Source: Candidatus Sysuiplasma jiujiangense (GTDB lineage Archaea > Thermoplasmatota > Thermoplasmata > Sysuiplasmatales > Sysuiplasmataceae). Taken from it: a DNA stretch of 35,155 nucleotides. A program made the position numbers and the translations under genes. Shown here one piece after another: positions 16,290-24,673 of the stretch. Location of the stretch: positions 1 through 35,155 of the forward strand of contig JAHEAD010000019.1 of the NCBI GenBank assembly GCA_019721075.1, read 5' to 3'. Under the pieces are notes generated by a model. It had not been told where the DNA came from. It did no database searches and saw only the letters and a program-made list of their open reading frames with translations. The stretch's first letter is position 1; each line of letters starts with the position of its first letter.

Positions 16290-17178
16290 CGCAACATGTG
16301 CTTCCGTTCAAATTTGTTCGCTCGTCCGTTAAGTGCAGACTGCAAATGTCTGCACCACTGCACGCCGGGATACCATTCATTTCCGTCCCATGAAAGTCCG
16401 TGGCTGGTCAGCTTCGGAGAATTCTGCCGCTGGCGGGCAGGATAATGCCTGCTGTTGTTTTGACGGTTGTGGTTTCGCCTGCGCCGGACTTCTACATCAG
16501 GTGCGAGAAAGTGAGATGCGGGATGATGGAAAAGGCGGACATGCAGGGACAGAGGAGGGGCAACGCACCGAGGAGGCTGCTCGTCCTGCTCAACAGACTC
16601 CATCCGCCGCCGAAGTCACTCGGCTCCATTCAATCCGACGCGGAAGCACTCCTCGAGAGGATGGAGTGGTTTGACCGCACGAGACGTGTGCTCAGGTATC
16701 GCAACGGACCCATACCCCTGAGCACGAAGCACACGCTTTCCGACACTGAGCTGGAGAAGGGAAGGAGGAGGCTCGACTGACTTCACTCGATGATTGGAAG
16801 AGAACTGGGCATCGGCGGTGGTGCAAAAAGGTGTGAATTCCACAGGGTGCTGTGCTCAATAGACAGCGACCTCATGGAAAGGATGGATAAGCTGTTGGCA
16901 CCCAATGTGATTGTACAATCGGAGTGCGGACAGGTCATCAGGCGGCTGCGCAGGCACAGCAGGAGGGATCACGGGCAATGCACATGTCGACGACCATGTT
17001 CAGAACAAAAGACCCGGCATGCTGCTCCTCGACAATCTGAAGAACGGAGTCTAAGTCAGGGAGGTAAATGGTTCCATCCCGAACCTGCCGAAGCGTTTCT
17101 CAACTGTCTCGCAGAAGTCGCTGAATAATGCAAAAAATATTCTGCAGTGTTCAGGCACAAATGAATAGGAACAACCGC

Positions 17179-17193
17179 CTATTGCCACAATAG
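17179..17193. promoter_or_regulatory. 15-bp palindrome, copy 1 (one mismatch)
   Basis: CTATTGCCACAATAG: 7-bp arms around a central base, with one mismatched pair. It closely matches the perfect copy 47 bp further on. It could be a regulator-binding pair or the relic of an element; no start codon lies close by. Confidence 0.4.
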
Positions 17194-17225
17194 GAAGATT
17201 CTGGTCAAAACTGGCCGGCAGTTAT

Positions 17226-17240
17226 CTATTGTCACAATAG
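17226..17240. promoter_or_regulatory. 15-bp palindrome, copy 2 (perfect)
   Basis: CTATTGTCACAATAG is a perfect 7-bp inverted repeat around one base. Copy 1 lies 47 bp upstream start to start. Both are on the downstream side of the mercury-type operon (which ends at 17627, reading leftward) in gene-poor sequence. Confidence 0.4.
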
Positions 17241-17626
17241 CAGAATAGCACCCATATTCGCTGATCCCGCCATTTAAGTTGATATTGCAAATCCGGCATT
17301 GCAAGCTCCATATGGCCGGAGCAGAGTTTTGCGGAAAAATGCGTATGACGTATGAGACGCAGCCGTGCCGGAGTAAAAACAATTCGTATCTGTTGATGTA
17401 TCTGTTAACGTAAATAGATTTGCCGGAAAGGCGCGCCCTGTCCGACTCTGTCCCTCCCTCTGCGGCACATTAGGGGCACTCGGGGCACTCAGGCTCCTTT
17501 CAGTTTCCACCTCATCCGTCAGTTAGACAAAGCCTGGGCAGAATTTCTTCCATGCCTTTCGGGCAGGGTGTGACAATATGCGGGAAGTCTGATGGTCCGG
17601 CAGCCGTATAACGGACCGGCCGGTAC

Positions 17627-18310
17627 TCAGCTGCAGCAGACAGCTGATTCCAGTTTTCTGTATGAATAGACGGCTGAAAAAAGCATCAGCAGCGTGAATG
17701 CGATATTGTCCAGGATCTGATAGGTGTATGACAGTGCATAGAGTGCGCCGGTCTGTGACAGTGAAAGGTGAAAGAGCGACACCGCTGCGATCAGTCCGAA
17801 CGGAGCATAGCAGCAGCTGCCGCTGAATACTGCAGGTATGACTGATGCGAGACTGGCCATGCCGCTTCTGCCCGAGGATCTCCGGCGGCGGATAAGCCCT
17901 GCAAATATCAGCATGTTGACGGCAAAGAGCAGCGACAGCACCGTCGAGAAGAATAACGGCCCAATGAGGAGACTGAGCATGAGGTTAGGCGTGACGAACC
18001 AGAGCAGGCCGGATTCGTAGACGTTTGCGGGATACTGCCAGTATGCAAGGAAGTTGACAACGATCGGATTCGTTCCTCCCGCCGAGATAACCTGCGAAAG
18101 CGCATTGTAGCTGAAGTACGCAATGATGCCTGTGCTCATAGCATAGAGGAGCCAGTAACCGGCCAGTGAAGCCAGGAAAAGGATCCTGCCGCCGGCAGTC
18201 CTCAGGGAGTGATGCACGAATGCGCGCAACATGCGCATTGTGTCCACTGCCTTTATCCTCCCCGCATCACGGGTGAATGCTGTCCCTGAAACCGTGTTGC
18301 CCGCAGACAT
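17627..18310 (-). CDS. Membrane protein with intramembrane Cys-Cys, candidate metal (Hg) transporter
   Basis: A 227-residue polytopic membrane protein of no family I can name. Hydrophobic helices lie at about 42-68, 103-140 (probably two), 152-182 and 190-216. The helix at 152-182 carries SGSC166-C167-YAPFGLIAAV, close in pattern to the first helix of MerT (S-T-C-C-x-x-P...), where the Cys pair takes up Hg(II). The protein also ends in VCCS (C225-C226), like the C-terminal pair of MerF. It is downstream of the MerA gene and the small CC protein on the same strand, so a mercury or related thiophilic-metal transport role is inferred. The N-terminal 40 residues are cytosolic and basic. ATG 18310 is the first in frame. 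Confidence 0.65.
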   Translation of the reverse strand: MSAGNTVSGTAFTRDAGRIKAVDTMRMLRAFVHHSLRTAGGRILFLASLAGYWLLYAMSTGIIAYFSYNALSQVISAGGTNPIVVNFLAYWQYPANVYESGLLWFVTPNLMLSLLIGPLFFSTVLSLLFAVNMLIFAGLIRRRRSSGRSGMASLASVIPAVFSGSCCYAPFGLIAAVSLFHLSLSQTGALYALSYTYQILDNIAFTLLMLFSAVYSYRKLESAVCCS

Positions 18311-18621
18311 GGTCAGTCAGACCCGCCTGTTTCCGTATCTCTAACTGTGCAATATGTCTTTGGCATCTTCAGCAGATTTAATTTAAATCCGGCATTAGTC
18401 CGACGGCCATCAAATCGGCGCATAAACCGGCGGACACCGCAGTTATTCCGAGACACAGACCACCTCTGCTCCATTTTAACGATATGTTCTGCGTTATCGG
18501 CCGTCCCGGGCTGCGTGGCATTGTATCCTTTCAGTGTGGAACACTTCTGTTTCATATCAGCCCCCGCCGCAATGAATATCAGTTTTAAATCCGGTTTCAG
18601 GCAGGTTCAGTCTGCACCCGG
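18311..18621. other. Intergenic, no gene supported
   Basis: About 310 bp between the two Cys-Cys membrane-protein genes. Short open frames on both strands (for example 80 residues on the minus strand) lack motifs and ribosome-binding sites. AT-rich TTTAAAT sequences near 18370 and 18584 might be promoter elements; nothing else is seen. Confidence 0.35.
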
Positions 18622-18819
18622 TCATTTTTCGCCGTTCCTGTTCTTATTCACGAAGATGGAAAGAATCAGCGGGATTGCACAGCAACCGAACAGAGCGATC
18701 ACAACAGCTACAGTACCAAGAGCAGCGCCGAACCCGGCGGCGTAATTACGGCCGGCAACAAAGAGCAGAGCGAGAAAAACCAGTATTGCGGCAGCAATCG
18801 TCAAGTACCTTGCCCTCAT
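18622..18819 (-). CDS. Small two-helix membrane protein with intramembrane Cys-Cys (MerF-like)
   Basis: A 65-residue protein with two hydrophobic helices (about 5-24 and 32-57). The second contains FGC46-C47-AIPLILSIF, a vicinal Cys pair followed two residues later by Pro. This is the arrangement seen in MerT, MerC and MerF, small inner-membrane carriers that hand Hg(II) to MerA. The size and two-helix layout are closest to MerF. ATG 18819 has GGTGG 6 nt upstream. It follows MerA by 90 nt on the same strand. Homology to MerF is not demonstrated; the inference rests on the motif and on position. Confidence 0.65.
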   Translation of the reverse strand: MRARYLTIAAAILVFLALLFVAGRNYAAGFGAALGTVAVVIALFGCCAIPLILSIFVNKNRNGEK

Positions 18820-18908
18820 TAAAAACCACCATACTGCCAGTCCGCCATTTTATTTCCCTGCTTCCCCATTTATCGCCGTTAATGCCGTGGCCTGATTTTT
18901 GTCACATT

Positions 18909-20351
18909 TCACTCCACGCAGCAGCTCATTGTTTCCACATCTCTCACGAACGCCTGAGATGCAATCTTGATGCTCTCTGCAAGCGTAGGGAACACGTGTG
19001 TTGTGTTGATTATGTCGTCGTACGTCAAACCCAGTTTGACCGCTGTTGCCGCCTCCATTATGTATTCGGTTGCCAGTGGTGCAAGAATCTGAGCTCCGAC
19101 AATCTTGTTGTTCGAGGGATTTGCCACCAGCTTTACCAGCCCCTCTGTATCATTGAGTATTCCTGCCTTCGGAACGCGATCAAGACTCAGCGAGCTGACC
19201 GAACATGAGCCAAGCATTCTCGTGACCTCCTCCTCGGTAAGCCCGACAGCCGCTATCTGCGGATTTGTGAACACGGCCCATGGTACTGCCGCATAGTCTA
19301 TCTGCATCGGGTGACCGAGCATGTTGCTTGCAGCCACCACTCCTTCGCGCCCGGCCAGCGTTTCAAGCATCAGCTTCTTCGAAATACAGTCGCCCGCGGC
19401 ATATATGGAGGAATTCGTAGTCCGCATTGAGCTGTCGGTCCTTATGAAACCGCGGCTGTCGGTTGCAACCTTTGCAGCTTCCAGATTGAGAAGTTCCGTG
19501 TTCGGAGCTCTGCCTGTTGCCACAAGCAGCGCATCGCTGCGCACCTCACTCCTGCCCGCTGCAGTAATGACCTCCGTTATCTGTTCATCGCCCTTCTTTT
19601 TCACCCTGTTGATCCTTGCTTTGATGTAGAATTTCATCCCCTCGCTCTCGAGCCTTCTCTGCAATAGTTCAGAAATATCGCCATCCGCCTGGGACATTAT
19701 CCTCGGCATGGATTCCACGACGGAGACCTCCGTTCCAAAGTGGCTGAAGGCCTGACCGAGCTCGAGACCTATCGCACCGCCGCCTATAACCGTAAGCCTG
19801 TCCGGTCTTTCATTCAGATTCCACACTGTATCGCTTGTAAGGTAGTCCACTGCATCCAGTCCCTCGATCGGCGGCGCAGTCGGTCTTGATCCCGTTGCAA
19901 CAAGTATCCTGTCCGCGGCGTATGTTACGCCACTGTGTCCGTCATTGCCATTCGCTTGGGAAATTATTTCCACTTCGCCAGAGGATACGAATCTAGCCTT
20001 CCCCTCGAATACAGAAACGTTCGGATAACCGTCTATTACTGTTTCATACTTGTCCCGTCTCTGTTCCTTTACCAGCTCCCTCAACCCGGACATCATACTG
20101 CCGAAGTCAAGTTTTGGATGCGTCTTCCCTATGCCGGTGAACGAGGGATGGGCAGGGTAATACAGGCTGTGGGAAGCCTCAAGAAGGTATTTGGAAGGCA
20201 CGCACCCGACGTTGACGCAGGTTCCGCCCATCGGGCCGCTCCCAATCATTGCTATGCTGTCCTCGCCCCCGGATATCTCGGTGAGTTTAATGGCAGCAGA
20301 AAAAGCCGCAGCACCCCGGCCAATTATGATGTCATCGAATTTTTGGGTCAT
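18909..20351 (-). CDS. merA: Mercuric reductase (MerA) without N-terminal HMA domain
   Basis: A 480-residue FAD/NAD(P)-disulfide oxidoreductase that reduces Hg(II) to Hg(0) with NADPH. The redox-active pair is C45 and C50 in GGTCVNVGCVPSK, the exact MerA form. The NAD-binding motif GGGAIGLELGQAFSHFG and FAD-binding AAGDC are present. The protein ends MSCCVE, and this C-terminal vicinal Cys pair (C477-C478) is the MerA hallmark that separates it from lipoamide dehydrogenases. It lacks the fused N-terminal HMA domain found in many bacterial MerA proteins; that domain is encoded by the next gene upstream. ATG 20351 is preferred; TTG 20360 abuts the HMA stop codon. It is co-transcribed with the HMA gene and probably the two CC membrane proteins. 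Confidence 0.9.
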   Translation of the reverse strand: MTQKFDDIIIGRGAAAFSAAIKLTEISGGEDSIAMIGSGPMGGTCVNVGCVPSKYLLEASHSLYYPAHPSFTGIGKTHPKLDFGSMMSGLRELVKEQRRDKYETVIDGYPNVSVFEGKARFVSSGEVEIISQANGNDGHSGVTYAADRILVATGSRPTAPPIEGLDAVDYLTSDTVWNLNERPDRLTVIGGGAIGLELGQAFSHFGTEVSVVESMPRIMSQADGDISELLQRRLESEGMKFYIKARINRVKKKGDEQITEVITAAGRSEVRSDALLVATGRAPNTELLNLEAAKVATDSRGFIRTDSSMRTTNSSIYAAGDCISKKLMLETLAGREGVVAASNMLGHPMQIDYAAVPWAVFTNPQIAAVGLTEEEVTRMLGSCSVSSLSLDRVPKAGILNDTEGLVKLVANPSNNKIVGAQILAPLATEYIMEAATAVKLGLTYDDIINTTHVFPTLAESIKIASQAFVRDVETMSCCVE

Positions 20352-20360
20352 TGTTTTCAA

Positions 20361-20603
20361 TCACCGCTCTTTGATCGATGCGCTGTAGTGGGAGGGAGGC
20401 CTGAATATCCTGAGGGCAAGTATATCATCCGGTTTCACCCTTTCCGGTTCATAGACAACATTCGCGTCTCCCGTCTTCAGGTCGACCTTTGCATCCGTCA
20501 CACCGTCAAGGCTCAGTATTGCCTTCTTCACGTGCATAACGCAGTCCTGGCAGGTCATGCCCGAAACACGCAACATGACAGATTCACGATGATTTTCGTT
20601 CAT
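20361..20603 (-). CDS. Free-standing HMA (MerP-like) metal-binding protein
   Basis: An 80-residue heavy-metal-associated domain: LRVSGMTCQDCVMHVKKAI carries the M-T-C-x-x-C metal site, followed by the usual GVTDAKVDLKTGDANV strand pair. There is no signal peptide, so unlike MerP it is cytosolic and more like the detached N-terminal domain of MerA. The C-terminus ends in a short basic tail (PPSHYSASIKER). It sits directly upstream of merA (9 nt between stop and ATG) and is the first gene of the operon. It probably delivers Hg(II) or protects against it before reduction. Confidence 0.85.
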   Translation of the reverse strand: MNENHRESVMLRVSGMTCQDCVMHVKKAILSLDGVTDAKVDLKTGDANVVYEPERVKPDDILALRIFRPPSHYSASIKER

Positions 20604-20638
20604 GATTGAATTTGAATCATTAATTGCTAAATAAACCG
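20602..20638 (-). promoter_or_regulatory. Promoter and candidate operator of the mer-type operon
   Basis: On the minus strand a TATA-like GGTTTATTTAG (20628-20638) lies about 25-35 nt ahead of the HMA start codon at 20603, consistent with a leaderless transcript. An inverted repeat ATGATT-N7-AATCAT (20602-20620) covers the start region and could bind the divergent HxlR-type regulator. Confidence 0.45.
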
Positions 20639-20830
20639 AAAAGCGTCATTTTCTGAATGTGCTTCAAATTTTCGAAGCAGGCTAAATTTTCTGGACCATA
20701 TCCGAAAACAGTCTGAAGAATGAGGCGCAATTTCAGTTGCTGTCACGGCTACCGTGGATGGAACTGCCGGTGATGCACTTCGACCGTCACAGGCAGTGCA
20801 GTTATCTGGACTTAATCCAATTTTTTAAAG

Positions 20831-20850
20831 TATATTAAAAGCTTAATATA
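20831..20850 (+). promoter_or_regulatory. 20-bp palindrome over the regulator's TATA box
   Basis: TATATTAA-AAGC-TTAATATA has perfect 8-bp arms and includes a TATA element about 25 nt before ATG 20864. A palindrome on top of TATA is a classic autorepression layout in archaea: a regulator bound here would block TBP. Confidence 0.6.
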
Positions 20851-20863
20851 AGTGTGTCCTCAT

Positions 20864-21241
20864 ATGACATCCTGTATGGTAAAAGCAAAAGAGAATGCAT
20901 GCATGATAATGCACGATTCGAGGGAAATATGCATTCTTCCGTCTGAATCGGTGCTGAAACTGATCGGAAAGAGATACACGCTTCTTATTATCGGACTCCT
21001 GGGCAACGAGAGAAGCATGCATTTCAATGAGATACTCCGGAGCGTGGGAGCTGCCAGATCCAACCTGATCTCGCAGCGCTTCAAGGAGCTTGAGTCTGCG
21101 GGTCTTGTCGATAGACGGATAATCAATACCCGTCCTGTAGGCGTGGAGTACTCACTGACGGAAAAAGGTCTCGAGCTAAGGGAACAGCTGATTCCGTTGT
21201 TTGACTGGATCGAAAAGTCGTCCGGTGCTAAACCGAAATAA
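20864..21241 (+). CDS. HxlR-family winged-helix regulator, Cys-rich N-terminus (probable metal sensor)
   Basis: A 125-residue regulator. ICILPSESVLKLIGKRYTLL is the typical HxlR opening (C-x-x-x-x-x-[VL]-x-x-[IL]-x-[GK]-[KR]-[WY]). It is followed by the helix-turn-helix HFNEILRSVGAARSNLISQR and the wing RPVGVEYSLTEKG. The N-terminus before the domain is unusually rich in Cys, Met and His, so a thiol-based response to mercury or oxidants is plausible. It is divergent from the HMA-merA operon, separated by 260 bp. ATG 20864 suits the TATA box; GTG 20852 would add MCPH in front. No MerR-type regulator is present. Confidence 0.8.
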   Translation: MTSCMVKAKENACMIMHDSREICILPSESVLKLIGKRYTLLIIGLLGNERSMHFNEILRSVGAARSNLISQRFKELESAGLVDRRIINTRPVGVEYSLTEKGLELREQLIPLFDWIEKSSGAKPK

Positions 21242-21453
21242 AGTACCGAATTTTCCGTTTATCATTCCGGTTGCGCTTCTCTTTGAATTGAAGCGTGTAA
21301 ACAGGTTGCGCCTGAAATTCAGTTCACTTATCGCCTGCGTTCCATGACTGTATTCGGCACATCATGAACATCATGAATTTCCGCGGCTGTATATTCATGC
21401 TCCCGCACCTGCTGCCACATGCATGTTGTTTTCATGGACGAATCATGATCGAA

Positions 21454-21906
21454 TTATCTTTCATTGGAATTTTTGTGAAAATTCGGGCCGGCGGCGTTCG
21501 CCCTCTCCGCCTTATTCAATGTGCCTCCGCATTTTCTGGAGCTGATGAAATAGGCGGCTGCCGCAATGATAAACTGTACGGCAAGCCCTGCATAGTACTG
21601 TGAGACAGGAACAACATATCCCGCCCCCTCGTTTAGTGTCGGACCAATATGGTGGCCGCTTGCCAGTGCTCCAATTAGCCAGAAGAGATTCCAGAAGCTT
21701 TCCGCAAAGAATATGACGGAAACGGAAAACAGGACTGAGCCAGTCCTCTCAAGAGCGACGCCGCCGATAATCAGTATCAGCAGATTGAGACCGACATAAT
21801 AAAGCAGCGGGATTGAGAGCAGCGAGCTGAGATCAACCAGGGCTATTCCGAGTCCTGCGGCAATGGACGCCGCCAGGAATAGACTCTCCGGCGATGCTGC
21901 CCTCAT
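21454..21906 (-). CDS. Four-helix membrane protein of unknown function
   Basis: A 150-residue protein with hydrophobic helices at about 6-24, 28-50, 55-80 and 100-121 and a basic cytosolic tail (SSRKCGGTLNKAERANAAG). I recognise no family motif. ATG 21906 lies 4 nt after the stop of the GtrA-like gene, so the two are a tight pair and probably function together in the membrane. The conserved-looking FFAESFWNLFWLIG helix has an acidic residue and aromatic side chains. It might take part in glycolipid or polysaccharide handling through its neighbour, but this is a guess. Confidence 0.6.
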   Translation of the reverse strand: MRAASPESLFLAASIAAGLGIALVDLSSLLSIPLLYYVGLNLLILIIGGVALERTGSVLFSVSVIFFAESFWNLFWLIGALASGHHIGPTLNEGAGYVVPVSQYYAGLAVQFIIAAAAYFISSRKCGGTLNKAERANAAGPNFHKNSNER

Positions 21907-21910
21907 TTAC

Positions 21911-22369
21911 CTATATCCCGACCTTCCAGACGATAACGGATGAGAGATAATAGTCAACGGGAGTGGCGACAACCGAGGCGACCAGCGTACCTATAAGCGG
22001 TTCCAGGGCAAGATAAGCGAGAAGCAGAATTTGAATGCTGATTATGATTGCGTTCCCGGCTGCATTTACGCCCTGAAACGCAACAATCCGTTTAACCAGC
22101 GATTTGCCGGCAGCGCCCGCAGATACACGGTTCCCGAATGTCCAGTATTCATTGAGCAGGAAAGCAACAAATGTGCTTGACACGGCGGCGGCAATATCTA
22201 TGAAGAGTATGCTGCCTGTGGCAAGAAGCCGCAGTCCGGTGAATAAAATCGCTTCAAAAAACAGGAAACCCGCGAAACCGGAAATGGAATACCTGTATCC
22301 TCTGGACCAGTTTCTCCTGAGCAGGGCTGATATGCTCCCGATGCGGAGGTGAGGCGTTATACTGGACAT
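21911..22369 (-). CDS. GtrA-like membrane protein
   Basis: A 152-residue four-helix protein. RYSISGFAGFLFFEAILF, the central AFLLNEYWTFGNR stretch and the closing VDYYLSSVIVWKVG match the GtrA/DPMS-accessory family (G-x-x-G in helix 1, F-x-x-N-x-x-W-x-F after helix 2). These proteins are thought to flip or present polyprenyl-linked sugars for cell-surface glycosylation. ATG 22369 gives the usual length; a GTG at 22423 would add 18 residues. It is coupled to the unknown membrane protein downstream. No glycosyltransferase is next to it in the window. Confidence 0.75.
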   Translation of the reverse strand: MSSITPHLRIGSISALLRRNWSRGYRYSISGFAGFLFFEAILFTGLRLLATGSILFIDIAAAVSSTFVAFLLNEYWTFGNRVSAGAAGKSLVKRIVAFQGVNAAGNAIIISIQILLLAYLALEPLIGTLVASVVATPVDYYLSSVIVWKVGI

Positions 22370-22556
22370 CACAATTTCATACTTTGTTGGACCGATGCAA
22401 ATCTCTTCGATATGAATTTCCACCGGCAGTCGCTTCTGCCTTGTTCATTGCAGAATGTGTCATCCTCTCATGCCTGAAGACCGGGGAATGCCCTCGCTAT
22501 TCTTTCAGCTTTGTCCTGAATGCCGGGGGTGACCGTCAGACACAAATAGTAATAAT

Positions 22557-22568
22557 GTACTATAGTAC
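22557..22568 (+). promoter_or_regulatory. 12-bp palindrome before vapB (probable operator)
   Basis: GTACTATAGTAC is a perfect palindrome ending 2 nt before the vapB start codon. VapBC complexes commonly repress their own promoter by binding such sites. Confidence 0.5.
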
Positions 22569-22570
22569 TT

Positions 22571-22804
22571 ATGGCCGAAACTCTTAAGGTCGATTTGGAC
22601 AGTCAGCTGGTGAAGAAATTCAGGAAGAAGGCCATGGAGACTTACGGATACAGGAAGGGTTCGATGAAGAAGGCGATGGAGGATCTGCTGAGGCAGTATA
22701 CCAGGGAGGGGAAGCCGGACTGGGGTAAGATGATTGGTGTTCTGGATCACTTAAAGAATGATTCCGTCGAACTCCAGCACATGCTGTGGAAAAAGATAAA
22801 ATGA
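22571..22804 (+). CDS. vapB: VapB-type antitoxin
   Basis: A 77-residue basic protein with a short N-terminal strand (ETLKVDLDSQLVKKFRKKAM) followed by helices, the ribbon-helix-helix layout of VapB/CopG-like antitoxins. The C-terminal part (DWGKMIGVLDHLKNDSVELQ) would wrap the toxin. The stop codon TGA overlaps the toxin's ATG (ATGA at 22801-22804), so translation is coupled. It lies right behind a 12-bp palindrome, consistent with autoregulation. Confidence 0.75.
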   Translation: MAETLKVDLDSQLVKKFRKKAMETYGYRKGSMKKAMEDLLRQYTREGKPDWGKMIGVLDHLKNDSVELQHMLWKKIK

Positions 22805-23223
22805 TACTCCTGGATTCGAATATATTCCTTGAGATGTTCCTGAGGCAGCCTAAAGCAGCTCAATGCAAGGACCTGCTGGACATGGTATCTGAAGGCGCTC
22901 TGGAGGCCGTGGTAACGAGATTTTCAGTACATGCAATAGAGGCAATACTTGGCAAAGCGGAATTCGTATCCATGTTCCTGCGGAACCTGGAGACAAGCAC
23001 AGGGCTTGTGGTTTATGATACAGGAAATGATGATGAGATCGCAGCAACTATTGTTCAGCAGAAAACAAAACTTTATTTCGACGATGCCTTACAGTACTTT
23101 GTAGCAAAAAAGCTGGCGGTGGACTGTATCGTTTCCTTCGACAAGCACTTTGATGGTCTGGATATAGAACGGACGGAACCGGGTATGTTGACCGGTGAAG
23201 GGAGACGGTCAGCACCAGGTTAG
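22801..23223 (+). CDS. vapC: VapC-type PIN-domain toxin
   Basis: A 140-residue PIN ribonuclease. The four acidic positions are readable: D in MILLDSN, E in VHAIEAIL, D in YFDDALQYFVAKK and D in IVSFDKHFDG. This is the standard Mg-dependent RNase site of VapC toxins. It starts at ATG 22801, overlapping the vapB stop by 4 nt; a GTG at 22786 is less likely. It probably cleaves tRNA or rRNA when freed from VapB. The last 12 residues beyond GMLTG are Arg/Gly-rich and may be dispensable. Confidence 0.85.
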   Translation: MILLDSNIFLEMFLRQPKAAQCKDLLDMVSEGALEAVVTRFSVHAIEAILGKAEFVSMFLRNLETSTGLVVYDTGNDDEIAATIVQQKTKLYFDDALQYFVAKKLAVDCIVSFDKHFDGLDIERTEPGMLTGEGRRSAPG

Positions 23224-23512
23224 TCGTAAGGGTGGTTCCCGGCACAACACTTTCAATCAACGGCGTTGCAGGTAAACCGGCACTTTGAGGCGAATCGCTT
23301 CTCCTGAAAATCGCTTATTTTTCTTATTCGTTATCCGTCTTTATGCAGCATGACACGCGCCATCTTTCAGTGATATGAAGCAAACTGTTGTGCTGCCCAC
23401 GACCGTTATGCTGCCGTCATTGTTCAGCGACATAACAAGTCTGAGAACGGACATGGTCAAATTCCGGATTAATGACACCGATCAGTTTTCTTTCTTACTT
23501 GTCCGGCAGCAA

Positions 23513-24673
23513 TCAGTCTATTGACCGGAATGCATCAAGAATTGCAGCAGAGAACTCGTCTTTAGTTCGTTTATGTTCTTCGGATGGTGCTTCGAAGCTG
23601 ACTTCCGGGGCCGGTCTCGCGTAAAAATTGCCCGAACCCATCGCCGCCTTTCCTTCCCCGGTTTCGATGAAGCAGTAGCCGCCTCCTGCGAATCTCTCCT
23701 CGTCTCCGAACCCAAGTCTTGATGCAATGTTTGCAGCCACGACGATACCCTCCTGTAACGCAAATACGCCGGCCATTGGAAGGAATACTCCATTGTGAAG
23801 TTTTATTGACACTATGTCGCCTATCGCAAACAGACCCTGTTTCTTCGTTTCAAGCGTTTCCGGATTTACTGGAATCCATCCTGTTGAATCGACGAGACCC
23901 GCTTTGCGTACCGGCTCGGGGGCGATGTGCGGCGGCACATAGGCCATGACATCGTAGCCCGCATCATCCGTCTCAAACAGTATTTTTCTGTTTTCATTGT
24001 CCACTTTCAGAACCATGTGCTCGGTGTTGTAGCCGATTTCACGCTTCTTCAGCATGCCTACGAGTCCGTCCCCTACCATATTGCCTGCCGCAAGCATCGG
24101 TTGCCATTCAGGTGTATATATGTCTACAGAGCATCTGTCCCTGATTCCCTTTTTCCGGAGTGTGGAGTCGATAAGAAATGCAGTCTCATAGGGCGCAGCC
24201 GGGCACTTGAAAGGCGTACGTGTGATAAGGACGGCGACACGCCCTTCCTCAATGCGTTCGAGCTCATGCCGAAATGCCACCGCACCATTCTTTTCATAGA
24301 TGTTGTAGCCACCGCCGGACAGACCCGGAATTATTGCGGGCGACATTTCCGCCCCCATCGAGATTACTATGAACTCTGCGCTGAAATCACCCTCTGTTGT
24401 CTGAACAGTCATGCCGGCAGCATCGATGTTTCTGACTTCTGCATTAATGAACTCAATTCCGCGTGAGTTGAGTGCCGAATAATCGCCTTCGCCCGCAGCC
24501 GGATCACTCAATTCACCGCTCACAATTCCTATGTTGTAGGCACATTCGTAAAAACGGGGCTTGCGATCTATCAGTGTTACGGTGTGTTTTCCGCCCAGCA
24601 GTTTTGTGAGCTCTGTAGCAGCTGATATACCGCCGATTCCGGCACCCAAAACCAGGACGGTTCTCGTCTTCAA
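23513..24673 (-). CDS. Sulfide:quinone oxidoreductase-like flavoprotein
   Basis: A 386-residue FAD protein of the SQR/FCSD/NDH-2 superfamily, expected at the inner face of the membrane and passing electrons from sulfide or another thiol to quinones. It has N-terminal GAGIGGISAATEL, C157 in FKCPAAPYE (the catalytic Cys motif of SQR), the FAD-contacting FAIGDIVSIKL and C-terminal YCFIETGEG. Further Cys are C44 and the one in GGYCFI; the normal third SQR Cys cannot be matched by eye, so sulfide as the substrate is likely but not certain. It overlaps the DsrE gene by 4 nt, pointing to a coupled sulfur-transfer function. Confidence 0.8.
   Translation of the reverse strand: MKTRTVLVLGAGIGGISAATELTKLLGGKHTVTLIDRKPRFYECAYNIGIVSGELSDPAAGEGDYSALNSRGIEFINAEVRNIDAAGMTVQTTEGDFSAEFIVISMGAEMSPAIIPGLSGGGYNIYEKNGAVAFRHELERIEEGRVAVLITRTPFKCPAAPYETAFLIDSTLRKKGIRDRCSVDIYTPEWQPMLAAGNMVGDGLVGMLKKREIGYNTEHMVLKVDNENRKILFETDDAGYDVMAYVPPHIAPEPVRKAGLVDSTGWIPVNPETLETKKQGLFAIGDIVSIKLHNGVFLPMAGVFALQEGIVVAANIASRLGFGDEERFAGGGYCFIETGEGKAAMGSGNFYARPAPEVSFEAPSEEHKRTKDEFSAAILDAFRSID

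Larger units (their letters stand above)
16290..17626. other. Gene-poor 1.3-kb region, probably decayed
   Basis: No convincing intact gene. The best coding-like stretches are a plus-strand frame at 16400-16780 (126 residues, Arg- and Leu-rich, for example LLERMEWFDRTRRVLRYRN) and one at 16790-17128. The sequence 16930-17140 shows protein-like composition in more than one frame with stops between (for example NKRPGMLLLDNLKNGV ending in TAA at about 17052). This looks like a gene broken by frameshifts. None matches a family I recognise. Two 15-bp palindromes lie at 17179 and 17226, and GGGGCACTC is tandemly repeated near 17470. Confidence 0.4.

Noticed and set aside
17179-17240. Minimal CRISPR array
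   Set aside because: Only two 15-bp palindromic units, too short and too few for repeats; no leader or cas genes.
18347-18745. 132-residue plus-strand ORF
   Set aside because: Antisense to the small Cys-Cys membrane protein, which has a good ribosome-binding site and a meaningful motif.
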